From Bacteroidales bacterium (GTDB lineage: Bacteria > Bacteroidota > Bacteroidia > Bacteroidales > WCHB1-69), in assembly GCA_024400835.1 (NCBI GenBank), contig JAKSMC010000003.1, positions 1 to 64,000 of the forward strand: a stretch of 64,000 nucleotides of DNA. Direction: 5' to 3'. The position numbers were made by a program, and so were the translations under genes. The notes under the pieces are model-generated. The model saw nothing but the letters and a program-made list of their open reading frames with translations, did no database searches and had not been told where the DNA came from. Shown piece by piece: positions 1 through 6,329 of the stretch (positions within the stretch are counted from its first letter, which is position 1; each line of letters opens with the position of its first letter).

Positions 1-154
1 TGAGGTTGTAGTCGTAGTTCTGGCCCGTGTGGGCGAGGATGACGTCGAAATACTGGCGGCATTTGTTGATGACAGCAGCCAGACGGATGATCTCCGGGCG
101 CGTGCCCACGATGATTAAGAGTTTGAGTTTGCCGTTGTTTTGGAATTGAGTCAT
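1..154 (-). CDS. UDP-GlcNAc 2-epimerase homologue, N-terminal part (cut by window edge)
   Basis: The minus strand from an ATG at 154 reads MTQFQNNGKLKLLIIVGTRP and continues EIIRLAAVINKC, then HTGQNYDYN, off the left edge; 51 codons are visible. GTRPEIIRLA and HTGQNYD are the N-terminal signatures of the WecB/MnaA/CapG family of UDP-sugar 2-epimerases. Upstream in the same orientation lie wbuC, capF and capE, so the likely role is the last step of UDP-N-acetyl-L-fucosamine synthesis (FnlC/CapG/WbjD) rather than ManNAc formation; that assignment is inference from context. It is separated from capE by about 1.5 kb of repeats and a GIY-YIG gene, an unusual break within such a set. The catalytic residues lie outside the window, so completeness cannot be judged. 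Confidence 0.85.
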   Translation of the reverse strand, partial: MTQFQNNGKLKLLIIVGTRPEIIRLAAVINKCRQYFDVILAHTGQNYDYNL

Positions 155-201
155 AGTCTTTTCACTAAATTTCTTCGGGATTATCCCTTTCCGTCTTGTA
201 A

Positions 202-239
202 AGAGATTCCTTCCTCCGCTACGCTCCGTCGGAATGACG
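202..239 (-). repeat. Hairpin repeat copy 1 (diverged)
   Basis: Read on the minus strand this has the same frame as the other copies (GTCATTCCGA ... GGAATCTCT). The outer stem is ATTCC/GGAAT where the other copies have ATCCC/GGGAT, a two-sided change that keeps the pairing. Confidence 0.7.
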
Positions 240-321
240 ATGCGCTATGGGATGGGAAATGCGGCGACGGGAATCAATGACCTAACAGCACTATCTCGTT
301 GTCGCCGCTGACTTCGCGACT

Positions 322-434
322 GCGGCGGCACCACGCATCGGCAATGATGGTTAACCGCGCGCCGCCGCCATTGTTCGTATGAGGCGAATCGTCATCCCGA
401 ACTTTCGACGTAAGGAGAAAGTGAAGGGATCTCT
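322..434 (+). repeat. Composite hairpin element, full copy A
   Basis: Begins with GCGGCGGCACCAC, has CCGCCGCC about 35 bp later (able to pair with the GCGGCGG), then GTCATCCCGA at 391, a 6-bp stem ACTTTC/GAAAGT around the 10-base loop GACGTAAGGA, and ends GTGAAGGGATCTCT. The same order of blocks recurs at 1356-1462 and 2956-3066, so it is a unit of about 107-113 bp. Confidence 0.75.
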
Positions 435-518
435 ACAAGATTAAACGGGATAATTCCGAATTTCTTTATGGTTAATTAAGGTGATTATATAGTTATTAGC
501 AGAGGTTTTTATCGAGTT

Positions 519-836
519 CCCTTCACGCCTTCCTATCGTCAGGCGCTCGGGATGACGGTGCAGGCTTCGCACATAAGGGTGTGGCATAACGCCTTCTTTG
601 AGGTCCCTTCACGCCTTCCTATCGTCGGGCGCTCGGGATGACGGTGCAGGCTTCGCACATAAGGGTGTGGCATTACGCCTTCTTTGAGGTCCCTTCACGC
701 CCTCCTATCGTCGGGCGTTCGGGATGACGGTGCAGGCTTCGCACATAAGGGTGTGGCATAACGCCTTCTTTGAGGTCCCTTCACGCCTTCCTATCGTCAG
801 GCGCTCGGGATGACGGTGCAGGCTTCGCACATAAGG
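519..836 (-). repeat. 86-bp tandem array, four copies
   Basis: Copies begin at 519, 605, 691 and 777 (exact period 86); the last is cut at about 836. Each contains one hairpin repeat in minus orientation (519-556, 605-642, 691-728, 777-814) plus a spacer with the words GCAGGCTTCGCACATAAGGG and ACGCCTTCTTTGAGGT. The copies are nearly identical, so amplification looks recent, but the stem bases differ: copies 1 and 4 have GCGCCT/AGGCGT, copy 3 ACGCCC/GGGCGT, and copy 2 an intermediate with one mismatch. Confidence 0.9.
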
Positions 837-899
837 GCGGCAGCGCAAAATGCCTGAGAAATGTTCAGAAAGGGGGCTGCCGCAGATACAACGACCGTT

Positions 900-1271
900 T
901 TATTGTTTTTTGTTTTTCTGTGTGATTTCTTCTATTACTTTTTTTACTTGTTCAGCCCAAGGCTCGCGGTTTTTGACGATGCCTTCTGGCGTAGCCAACT
1001 CTTTCCACTCTGGGTTGACACCATTTATTAATGCATTTTTCTTCGCCCTACTCAATTGCTTTATAGCTTTTTCACGCGCAATGGCATTCGTAATGTCCGT
1101 AAATTCTTCGAAATACACACAATGATGACATTTATATTTAGACGTAAAGGAATCCGGATTTATGTGTGTCTGATGCTCAAAAACTCTTCTACACAAGTCA
1201 TTCGTCACTCCCGTATAAAGAACAGTTTTTGATTTATTTGTCATTATATATACATATCCGCCTTTTTTCAT
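900..1271 (-). CDS. Small GIY-YIG endonuclease-domain protein
   Basis: A 123-residue protein starting MKKGGYVYIMTNKSKTVLYT. The GYVYIM and YTGVT motifs, the Arg in DLCRRVFEHQ and a downstream Glu (FEEF, AIAREKAIK) match the UPF0213/YhbQ-like GIY-YIG fold, which is normally 80-120 residues. The ATG at 1271 is chosen because a longer frame to 1304 starts at TTG and would overlap the promoter box at 1291-1298. The tail (about residues 75-123, rich in Lys and Glu) is beyond the minimal domain. The gene lies inside the capsule operon but has its own promoter box and is flanked on both sides by tandem hairpin repeats (519-836 and 1380-1625). Members of this family are abundant in Bacteroidota and their roles are unclear; a role in repair or in repeat mobility is possible but not shown by the sequence. 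Confidence 0.85.
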   Translation of the reverse strand: MKKGGYVYIMTNKSKTVLYTGVTNDLCRRVFEHQTHINPDSFTSKYKCHHCVYFEEFTDITNAIAREKAIKQLSRAKKNALINGVNPEWKELATPEGIVKNREPWAEQVKKVIEEITQKNKKQ

Positions 1272-1290
1272 AGTTGTATTTTTAATGAAG

Positions 1291-1298
1291 CAAAAATA
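1291..1298 (-). promoter_or_regulatory. Promoter -7 box (TATTTTTG) for the GIY-YIG gene
   Basis: Matches the Bacteroidota -7 consensus TAnnTTTG, followed by C, 20 bp upstream of the chosen ATG. Confidence 0.55.
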
Positions 1299-1355
1299 CA
1301 ACAAATTAACATTAAATTAGCATTACACAACAATAAAAAAAACACTATTAGTCAA

Positions 1356-1462
1356 CGGCGGCACCACAATAGTGCTTTTCTCAATCTTTTTCCGCCGCCG
1401 CCTTTTTGCCCTAACGGCAGCCGTCATCCCGAACGAAGCGCAGCGTAGTGAAGGGATCTCTC
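1356..1462 (+). repeat. Composite hairpin element, full copy B
   Basis: Same block order as 322-434: CGGCGGCACCAC, then CCGCCGCCG, then GTCATCCCGA at 1423 and GTGAAGGGATCTCT at the end. The inner stem is weaker here (ACG/CGT). It leads directly into the 82-bp tandem array. Confidence 0.7.
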
Positions 1463-1625
1463 TCAATCTTTTTCCGCCGCCGCTTTATTGCCCTAACGGC
1501 AGCCGTCATCCCGAACGAAGCGCAGCGGAGTGAAGGGATCTCTCTCAATCTTTTTCCGCCGCCGCATCATTTTCCCCACAAGGCTGCCGTCTTCCCGAAC
1601 GGAGCGTGGCGGAGTGAAGGGATCA
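1380..1625 (+). repeat. 82-bp tandem array, about three copies
   Basis: The word CTCAATCTTTTTCCGCCGCC starts at 1380, 1462 and 1544 (period 82), each followed about 43 bp later by a hairpin repeat beginning at 1423, 1505 and 1589. The third copy has drifted (GTCTTCCCGA in place of GTCATCCCGA). A plus-strand open frame through it is a repeat translation. Together with 1272-1355 (AT-rich, nothing further seen) this fills the gap before capE. Confidence 0.85.
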
Positions 1626-1645
1626 CTTCGCGCGTTTATGCCATA

Positions 1646-2695
1646 TCACTTAGCCAAGTTTGCCACACCGCTGAGTTCGTTCTGGATGTATTCGAGGGAG
1701 GCGATTTTGGCCTTGGTCTCTTCCACGTTCAGTATCTTCGTGTTGTTGCTGTTGAACTCATCAATGGTTACGCGTTTCACGTCGCCTTCGGTGAAGAACT
1801 TGTCGTAGTTCAGGTCGCGGTTGTCGGCGGGCACGCGGAAGAAGTTGCCCATATCCACGGCTTTGGAGCACTCCTCTTTGGTGAGCAGTGTCTCATACAT
1901 CTTCTCACCGTGTCGGATGCCAATGACTTTGATTTCCTCTTTCTTGCCGCCAAACAGTTCGCACACAGCCTCGGCCTGTGTTTGGATGGTGCAGGCAGGA
2001 GCTTTCTGCACGAGGATGTCACCATTCTCACCGTGTTCGAAGGCGAAGAGCACCAAATCGACAGCCTCTTCCAAGCTCATAATGAAGCGCGTCATCTTGG
2101 GTTCGGTCAGCGTTATGGGATTGCCCTGTCTGATTTGGTCAATCCACAAAGGGATGACGGAACCGCGCGAGCACATCACATTGCCATAGCGGGTGCAGCA
2201 TATTTTGGTCTTCAAGCTGTTGCGGCTCATAGCCACAGCAATCTTCTCTTCCAGCGCCTTGCTGATACCCATTGCGTTGATAGGGTAAGCGGCCTTGTCG
2301 GTAGAGAGGCAGATGACGCATTCAACGCCGGCATCAATAGCAGCTTCCAAGACATTGGCCGTGCCCACCACATTGGTCTTCACAGCCTCCATGGGGAAGA
2401 ACTCGCAGGAGGGCACCTGCTTGAGGGCGGCAGCGTGGAAGATGTAATCCACCCCGCGCATAGCGACCTTCAAGGTCGATTTGTTGCGCACGTCGCCGAT
2501 GTAGAACTTCACTTTGTGAGCCACATCGGGCCACTTGGCCTGATATTCGTGACGCATATCGTCCTGTTTCTTCTCATCTCTGGAGAAAATACGGATTTCA
2601 GCGATGTCGGTGCGGAGAAAACGATTCAGCACAGCATTGCCGAAGCTGCCGGTACCACCGGTAATCATTAAAACTTTGTCTTTGAAGATGCTCAT
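1646..2695 (-). CDS. capE: UDP-N-acetylglucosamine 4,6-dehydratase (inverting, CapE/FnlA type)
   Basis: A 349-residue short-chain dehydrogenase/reductase. TGGTGSFG at residues 12-19 is the NAD(P)-binding loop; the catalytic tyrosine of ordinary SDRs is replaced by Met in MGISK (M142, K146), as in the inverting PseB/CapE/FlaA1 group. The SRDEKKQ and MRHEY motifs around residues 38-51 are also typical of that group. It converts UDP-GlcNAc to a UDP-6-deoxy-4-keto sugar in the cytoplasm, the first step to UDP-L-FucNAc; capF upstream encodes the next step. Length is normal. The gap to capF (371 bp) is large for an operon and contains word repeats and a composite hairpin element; no promoter box was seen there. 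Confidence 0.9.
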   Translation of the reverse strand: MSIFKDKVLMITGGTGSFGNAVLNRFLRTDIAEIRIFSRDEKKQDDMRHEYQAKWPDVAHKVKFYIGDVRNKSTLKVAMRGVDYIFHAAALKQVPSCEFFPMEAVKTNVVGTANVLEAAIDAGVECVICLSTDKAAYPINAMGISKALEEKIAVAMSRNSLKTKICCTRYGNVMCSRGSVIPLWIDQIRQGNPITLTEPKMTRFIMSLEEAVDLVLFAFEHGENGDILVQKAPACTIQTQAEAVCELFGGKKEEIKVIGIRHGEKMYETLLTKEECSKAVDMGNFFRVPADNRDLNYDKFFTEGDVKRVTIDEFNSNNTKILNVEETKAKIASLEYIQNELSGVANLAK

Positions 2696-2730
2696 AGGTT
2701 ATTGATGTATGTTTAGGGTTAACAAATTCT

Positions 2731-2955
2731 GGTTTCAAGTTTCAAGTAGGCGATCCCGAAATCTATTGCGAGTAAATTTCTATTCTTAGTTCTTAGTTCA
2801 TCAAAGCGCCTGCGGCGGAGGGGAGGTAAATGCGGAGTGATTGTGTTGACTTTGACCTTTTTGGCCATTAGCCGTTGGCATTTGGATTTGATATTTGGAA
2901 GTTGGATTTTGGATTTTAAATCTCATTTATTCGAGGGCAGAATAGTTGCGCCTGC
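2731..2955. repeat. Degenerate word repeats in the capE-capF gap
   Basis: Short low-complexity words: GGTTTCAAGTTTCAAG at 2731-2746, then GACTTTGACC, GGCATTTGG, ATTTGGATTTG and GGATTTTGG words from about 2845 to 2920. The segment has no open frame worth calling. Similar words recur at other gene junctions in the window. Confidence 0.6.
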
Positions 2956-3066
2956 GGCGGCACCACTAACATGATTTTCATAGTCACCATCCGCCGCCGT
3001 CCTTATGACAAGCGGGCGCATCGTCATCCCGAGCCTCCGACGATAGGAGGAGGTGAAGGGATCTCT
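2956..3066 (+). repeat. Composite hairpin element, full copy C
   Basis: GCGGCGGCACCAC at 2956, CCGCCGCCG near 2991, GTCATCCCGA at 3023, then stem CCTCC/GGAGG around loop GACGATAGGA, ending in ATCTCT at 3066. The last base touches the stop codon of capF (TAG at 3069-3067). Confidence 0.8.
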
Positions 3067-4278
3067 CTATTTTTCTACTGGATCAAAAAAAGTATCCGGT
3101 TTGTTAGGATCAAAAATTTCGTTGCAGTACATCACCGTCACTAAGTCTTCTGTATCGCTCAGGTTGATGATGTTATGGGTGTAGCCAGGGAGCATGATGA
3201 CAGATTGAATTTTGTCGCCCGAGACCTCAAAGTTGAGCACTTCGCCGTCTGGGTCATTTTCGTTGCGTTGTTGGATGAGGCCATGGCCACTCACCACGAT
3301 AAATTGTTCCCACTTGGTGTGGTGCCAGTGCTGTCCCTTGGTGATGCCCGGCTTGCTGATGTTGATGCTCACCTGTCCGCACTTAGGCGTATGGATCAGT
3401 TCCGTGAAAGAGCCGCGCTGGTCGCAGTTCATTTTCAAATCGAAAACAGCTTTCTCCTTCGGCAGATAGCTGAGGAAAGTAGAATAGAGTTTTTTAGCGA
3501 AGCTGCCCGCAGGGATTTCGGGAATCGTCAGATTATTGGGCAGTTCCTTAAATTGATGCAATAGATCAACGATAGCGCCGAGGGTGATTTTGTGGGTGAT
3601 GGGGCAGCAGCAATATCTACCTGCCTCTGAAGGGATAGTCTCAAGGCCATCATATTCGCATCGGTGTTCCTCGCCCTTCAGGCACCCTATCATCTCGGCC
3701 ACGAGGTCGTCGATGTAGAGCAGTTCCAGTTCCACTGTCGGGTCGTTCACCTGGATGGGCAGATCATTGGCGATGTTGTTGCAGAAGGTGGCCACTGCGC
3801 TATTGTAGTTGGGCCGGCACCACTTGCCAAAGAGGTTCGGAAAACGATAGACCAGCACCTTGGCGCCTGTTTCTTCCGCATAGTTGAAGAAGAGTTCCTC
3901 GCCCGCCTTCTTGCTGCGGCCGTATTCGGAATTGCCAAAGCGACCTGTGAGACTTGCCTGCTGGGAGCTGCTCAGCATCACGGAGCAGGTGTTTTTATGC
4001 TTCTTCAACGTATCCAACAGGATAGAAGCAAAGCCGAAGTTGCCCTGCATAAACTCCTCTTGGTTTTGCGGACGGTTCACACCGGCGAGGTTGAAGACGA
4101 AGTCGCATTGTTGGCAATAAGAATCGAGGTCTTCGGGCTTGGAATCAATATCGTACTCAAAGATATCCTCAATGGCTAAGTCGCCATAGCAACGGGCCTT
4201 GCCGTCGCGAATGTTTTTCAATTCAGCGCAGAGGTTTTTGCCAACAAAGCCCTTGGCGCCGGTCACTAATATCTTCAT
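3067..4278 (-). CDS. capF: UDP-2-acetamido-2,6-dideoxy-hexulose reductase/epimerase CapF
   Basis: A 403-residue two-domain enzyme. Residues 1-250 are an SDR domain starting MKILVTGAKGFVGKNLC; the C-terminal 120 residues are a cupin with GQHWHHTKWEQF as metal-ligand region. This fusion is specific to CapF/FnlB: the cupin domain performs C3 epimerisation and the SDR domain C4 reduction on the CapE product, giving UDP-N-acetyl-L-talosamine. The start at 4278 is fixed by similarity and by a 4-base ATGA overlap with the wbuC stop, so the two are translationally coupled. A longer frame reaching 4359 merely reads through the wbuC end. Confidence 0.93.
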   Translation of the reverse strand: MKILVTGAKGFVGKNLCAELKNIRDGKARCYGDLAIEDIFEYDIDSKPEDLDSYCQQCDFVFNLAGVNRPQNQEEFMQGNFGFASILLDTLKKHKNTCSVMLSSSQQASLTGRFGNSEYGRSKKAGEELFFNYAEETGAKVLVYRFPNLFGKWCRPNYNSAVATFCNNIANDLPIQVNDPTVELELLYIDDLVAEMIGCLKGEEHRCEYDGLETIPSEAGRYCCCPITHKITLGAIVDLLHQFKELPNNLTIPEIPAGSFAKKLYSTFLSYLPKEKAVFDLKMNCDQRGSFTELIHTPKCGQVSINISKPGITKGQHWHHTKWEQFIVVSGHGLIQQRNENDPDGEVLNFEVSGDKIQSVIMLPGYTHNIINLSDTEDLVTVMYCNEIFDPNKPDTFFDPVEK

Positions 4279-4670
4279 ATATTTAATATTTCTTCTTCGG
4301 TCAAAGGATAATAAGGTCCATCCTTGCATTCGAGGATGACCGTTCCGCTTTCGAGGCACTCCAGGCTATGCCATTGTCCCATCGGGACCACAATGCCCGG
4401 ATTTTCTCCGCCAGCTTCGACAAGGTACTTTCCCGTCACGTTGCCCTGGTCGTCATAATAAATCCAGTTTGCCTTGCCGCGAAGCACGGCGACACTCTCG
4501 GAGCTCTTCAAATGACGATGAATCAGAAGTTCTGTGCCCGGCTCCAAGGCGTTCAACATGCGCTGGGAACTATCGTCAGGCGTATTGCGCAAGTCGAAGT
4601 TCTGGCGCAAGCGCGGGCTGGCCTGAGCTTGGGCTGAAAGCGTATTTAAAAATTCCGGGGTGAGTAACAT
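4275..4670 (-). CDS. wbuC: WbuC family cupin-fold metalloprotein
   Basis: A 131-residue protein with the WbuC pattern: an N-terminal helix region (FLNTLSAQAQASPRLRQNFD), then a cupin core with LLIHRHLKSSESVAVLRGK and GQWHSLECLESGTVILECKDGPY. WbuC genes occur in O-antigen and capsule loci, often next to the UDP-L-FucNAc genes; the biochemical role is not established. The ATG at 4670 follows the neighbouring dehydrogenase stop by 14 bp, and its stop overlaps capF by ATGA. Confidence 0.9.
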   Translation of the reverse strand: MLLTPEFLNTLSAQAQASPRLRQNFDLRNTPDDSSQRMLNALEPGTELLIHRHLKSSESVAVLRGKANWIYYDDQGNVTGKYLVEAGGENPGIVVPMGQWHSLECLESGTVILECKDGPYYPLTEEEILNI

Positions 4671-4684
4671 GAAATATGCGCTTA

Positions 4685-5440
4685 TTATATATGTTCCTCA
4701 ACTCCCCTGAAATGGACATTCAATTCGTGGAGATGCTCTAAAAGAGTTCCGAGAGAAGTTCCCTCAGTCATTTTAGCAAATGCATTGACATCTTTAGGGA
4801 AGCATTTGCCACCATAACCGAATTTGCCGTCTGGTCCCGGAACATACGTGTGCGTGTCATTAATATAACCAGAGAGCAAAACTCCTGTATGGACGTTACG
4901 CCAATCAGCGCCCATCTTTTCGCAATATTCACGGCAGGCATTGAAATACGTAACCTTGTATGCTCCAAAAACATTGTGCATATACTTTGTCAATTCTGCC
5001 TCCAACGGAGTCATCACGGCGAACTTTTTGCCTACAAAAATCTTTGTAAGCAAATCATGTGCGCCTGTGAACACCATCGTTTGTTTCTTAAAATCCTCTA
5101 TATGCGTACGTTCGGTAAGAAACTCCGGCATATAGCACACCTGATGACCAGTCTCACGTGAAAGCATTTCACTTGTACCCGGGAGAATGGTGGTGCGTAC
5201 GAAAACAGGAACATCAGGAAGATTGGAGATAAGTTCCTTCATAAGGGTAAGATCCTGTGTACCATCGTCTTCGGTAGGTACGTGTATCTGCAAAAATGCT
5301 ATGTCAATTTTGCTTAAATCGTCATTATAGCCCTTTGGCGGATCGCTAATAAACAATTTGCAATCAGGATTGTTGTGCTCCAACCAATCCTTCAAGGCTC
5401 CGCCTACGAAGCCACAACCGATAATTCCTACGTTAATCAT
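4685..5440 (-). CDS. Shortened UDP-sugar dehydrogenase-like protein
   Basis: A 251-residue protein beginning MINVGIIGCGFVGGALKDW (Rossmann loop GCGFVG). It carries the family's active-site region GYGGKCFPKDVNAF with the catalytic Cys, and the helix LEAELTKYMHNVFGAYKVTY. Complete UDP-glucose/GDP-mannose dehydrogenases are about 420 residues and have a C-terminal UDP-binding domain; here the protein ends about 45 residues after the catalytic Cys, so that domain is missing. No frameshifted remainder is seen downstream, where wbuC starts after 14 bp. It may be a genuine short subfamily acting on another substrate, or a decayed copy. The start was chosen at the Rossmann strand; the frame upstream of it only translates the octamer array. 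Confidence 0.75.
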   Translation of the reverse strand: MINVGIIGCGFVGGALKDWLEHNNPDCKLFISDPPKGYNDDLSKIDIAFLQIHVPTEDDGTQDLTLMKELISNLPDVPVFVRTTILPGTSEMLSRETGHQVCYMPEFLTERTHIEDFKKQTMVFTGAHDLLTKIFVGKKFAVMTPLEAELTKYMHNVFGAYKVTYFNACREYCEKMGADWRNVHTGVLLSGYINDTHTYVPGPDGKFGYGGKCFPKDVNAFAKMTEGTSLGTLLEHLHELNVHFRGVEEHI

Positions 5441-5469
5441 TGAGATTGAGTTTGTTGTTATTATTAGTA

Positions 5470-5546
5470 GATGAAGAGATGAAATGATGAAATGATGAAA
5501 TGATGAAGAGATGAAGGGATGAAGGGATAAAAGGATGAAGAGATAA
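5470..5546. repeat. GATGAA octamer array 1
   Basis: Words GATGAAGA, GATGAAAT and GATGAAGG follow each other with a period of 7-8 bp, upstream of the short dehydrogenase. No inverted half is seen at this site. Confidence 0.85.
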
Positions 5547-5607
5547 GTAAAGAGTAGAGTGAATGGTGTGGGAGCCACACTATTCACTATTCACTCTTCC
5601 CTATTTA

Positions 5608-6237
5608 CTATTTGTTGTATTCGTCTTTTACAGCGCGGCCTTTGCTGAAGTTCATAATGATACCTGCATTGACATTCCAATTGTTAACGGAGTTGTACAT
5701 CAGGTAGTAGCGACCTTCAGCGAAGAGGGCGATGTGGGAGTTGATTTGGTATTCGAGACCGCCGCCGAGTTGAGCGCCGATGCCCCAGGAACCACGACCC
5801 CATGCGTTTTCGGGATCTCTAATCTCATCGGTATGTTGAGCATAGTAGGCTCTCTTCCAGCTTTCAACATTGTGAAGTTCGCCACGAACACCAACAGAGG
5901 GGAAGAAATAGAAACCGTCGCAGAACGGGAGGAGCCATTGAGCATCCACAGAGAGCTGCGGCCAGTACCAACGTTCTACACCACCCAGCATAAAGCGGGT
6001 ACGATAGTTCTGGTGAGCGGCGTTCACGTCGAATACGAAGTTGCCGTTGAATGCCATGCACTGACCACCATAACCGAGGGTCAAGCCGTAGTCAGTCTGA
6101 TATTCGCGGCCGATGCGCGTACCGTGCCAGTTGGATTCTTTGTTCTCTTTCTTACCATTTTTAGTTTGGTTTTCTTGTGCGAAGGAAACCGTCATTGCAG
6201 CCACTAAGAGAGCAGCCAAAAGAATAGTTTTTTTCAT
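5608..6237 (-). CDS. Outer-membrane beta-barrel protein of unknown function
   Basis: A 209-residue protein with signal peptide MKKTILLAALLVAAMTVSFA (cleavage before QEN). The mature part is rich in alternating aromatic and glycine segments (TDYGLTLGYGG, GFYFFPSVGVRGEL, GWGIGAQLGGG-like stretch, ALFAEGRYYLMY), as in small 8-strand barrels. No family is named with confidence. It lies inside the capsule operon, flanked by octamer arrays 1 and 2, so it could be a surface-exposure or export accessory; this is inference only. Confidence 0.75.
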   Translation of the reverse strand: MKKTILLAALLVAAMTVSFAQENQTKNGKKENKESNWHGTRIGREYQTDYGLTLGYGGQCMAFNGNFVFDVNAAHQNYRTRFMLGGVERWYWPQLSVDAQWLLPFCDGFYFFPSVGVRGELHNVESWKRAYYAQHTDEIRDPENAWGRGSWGIGAQLGGGLEYQINSHIALFAEGRYYLMYNSVNNWNVNAGIIMNFSKGRAVKDEYNK

Positions 6238-6281
6238 TTTTTTTGTTTAATATTTAAATTGTTTATAAATTGGACTTTCAA

Positions 6282-6329
6282 TGATGAAACGATGAAGAGA
6301 TGAAGAGATGAAACGATTATCTTTTCATC
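6282..6329. repeat. GATGAA octamer array 2
   Basis: Contains GATGAAACGATGAAGAGATG and its neighbours with a short inverted end (TTTTCATC). It begins at the base after the galE stop codon (TGA at 6332-6330). Confidence 0.85.

Larger units (their letters stand above)
155..899. other. Repeat island between the 2-epimerase and GIY-YIG genes
   Basis: No credible gene is seen here. The stretch holds a single inverted copy of the hairpin repeat (202-239), one full composite element (322-434), an AT-rich gap and a four-copy 86-bp tandem array (519-836). Short open frames in it are translations of the repeats. Confidence 0.75.

Noticed and set aside
519..836. Possible CRISPR array
   Set aside because: The units are 86-bp near-identical tandem copies with no alternation of short repeats and unique spacers, and no cas genes are present.
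1448..2671. Plus-strand open frame of 407 codons
   Set aside because: Its start translates the 82-bp repeats (VIPNEAQRSEGI words) and the rest is antisense to capE.
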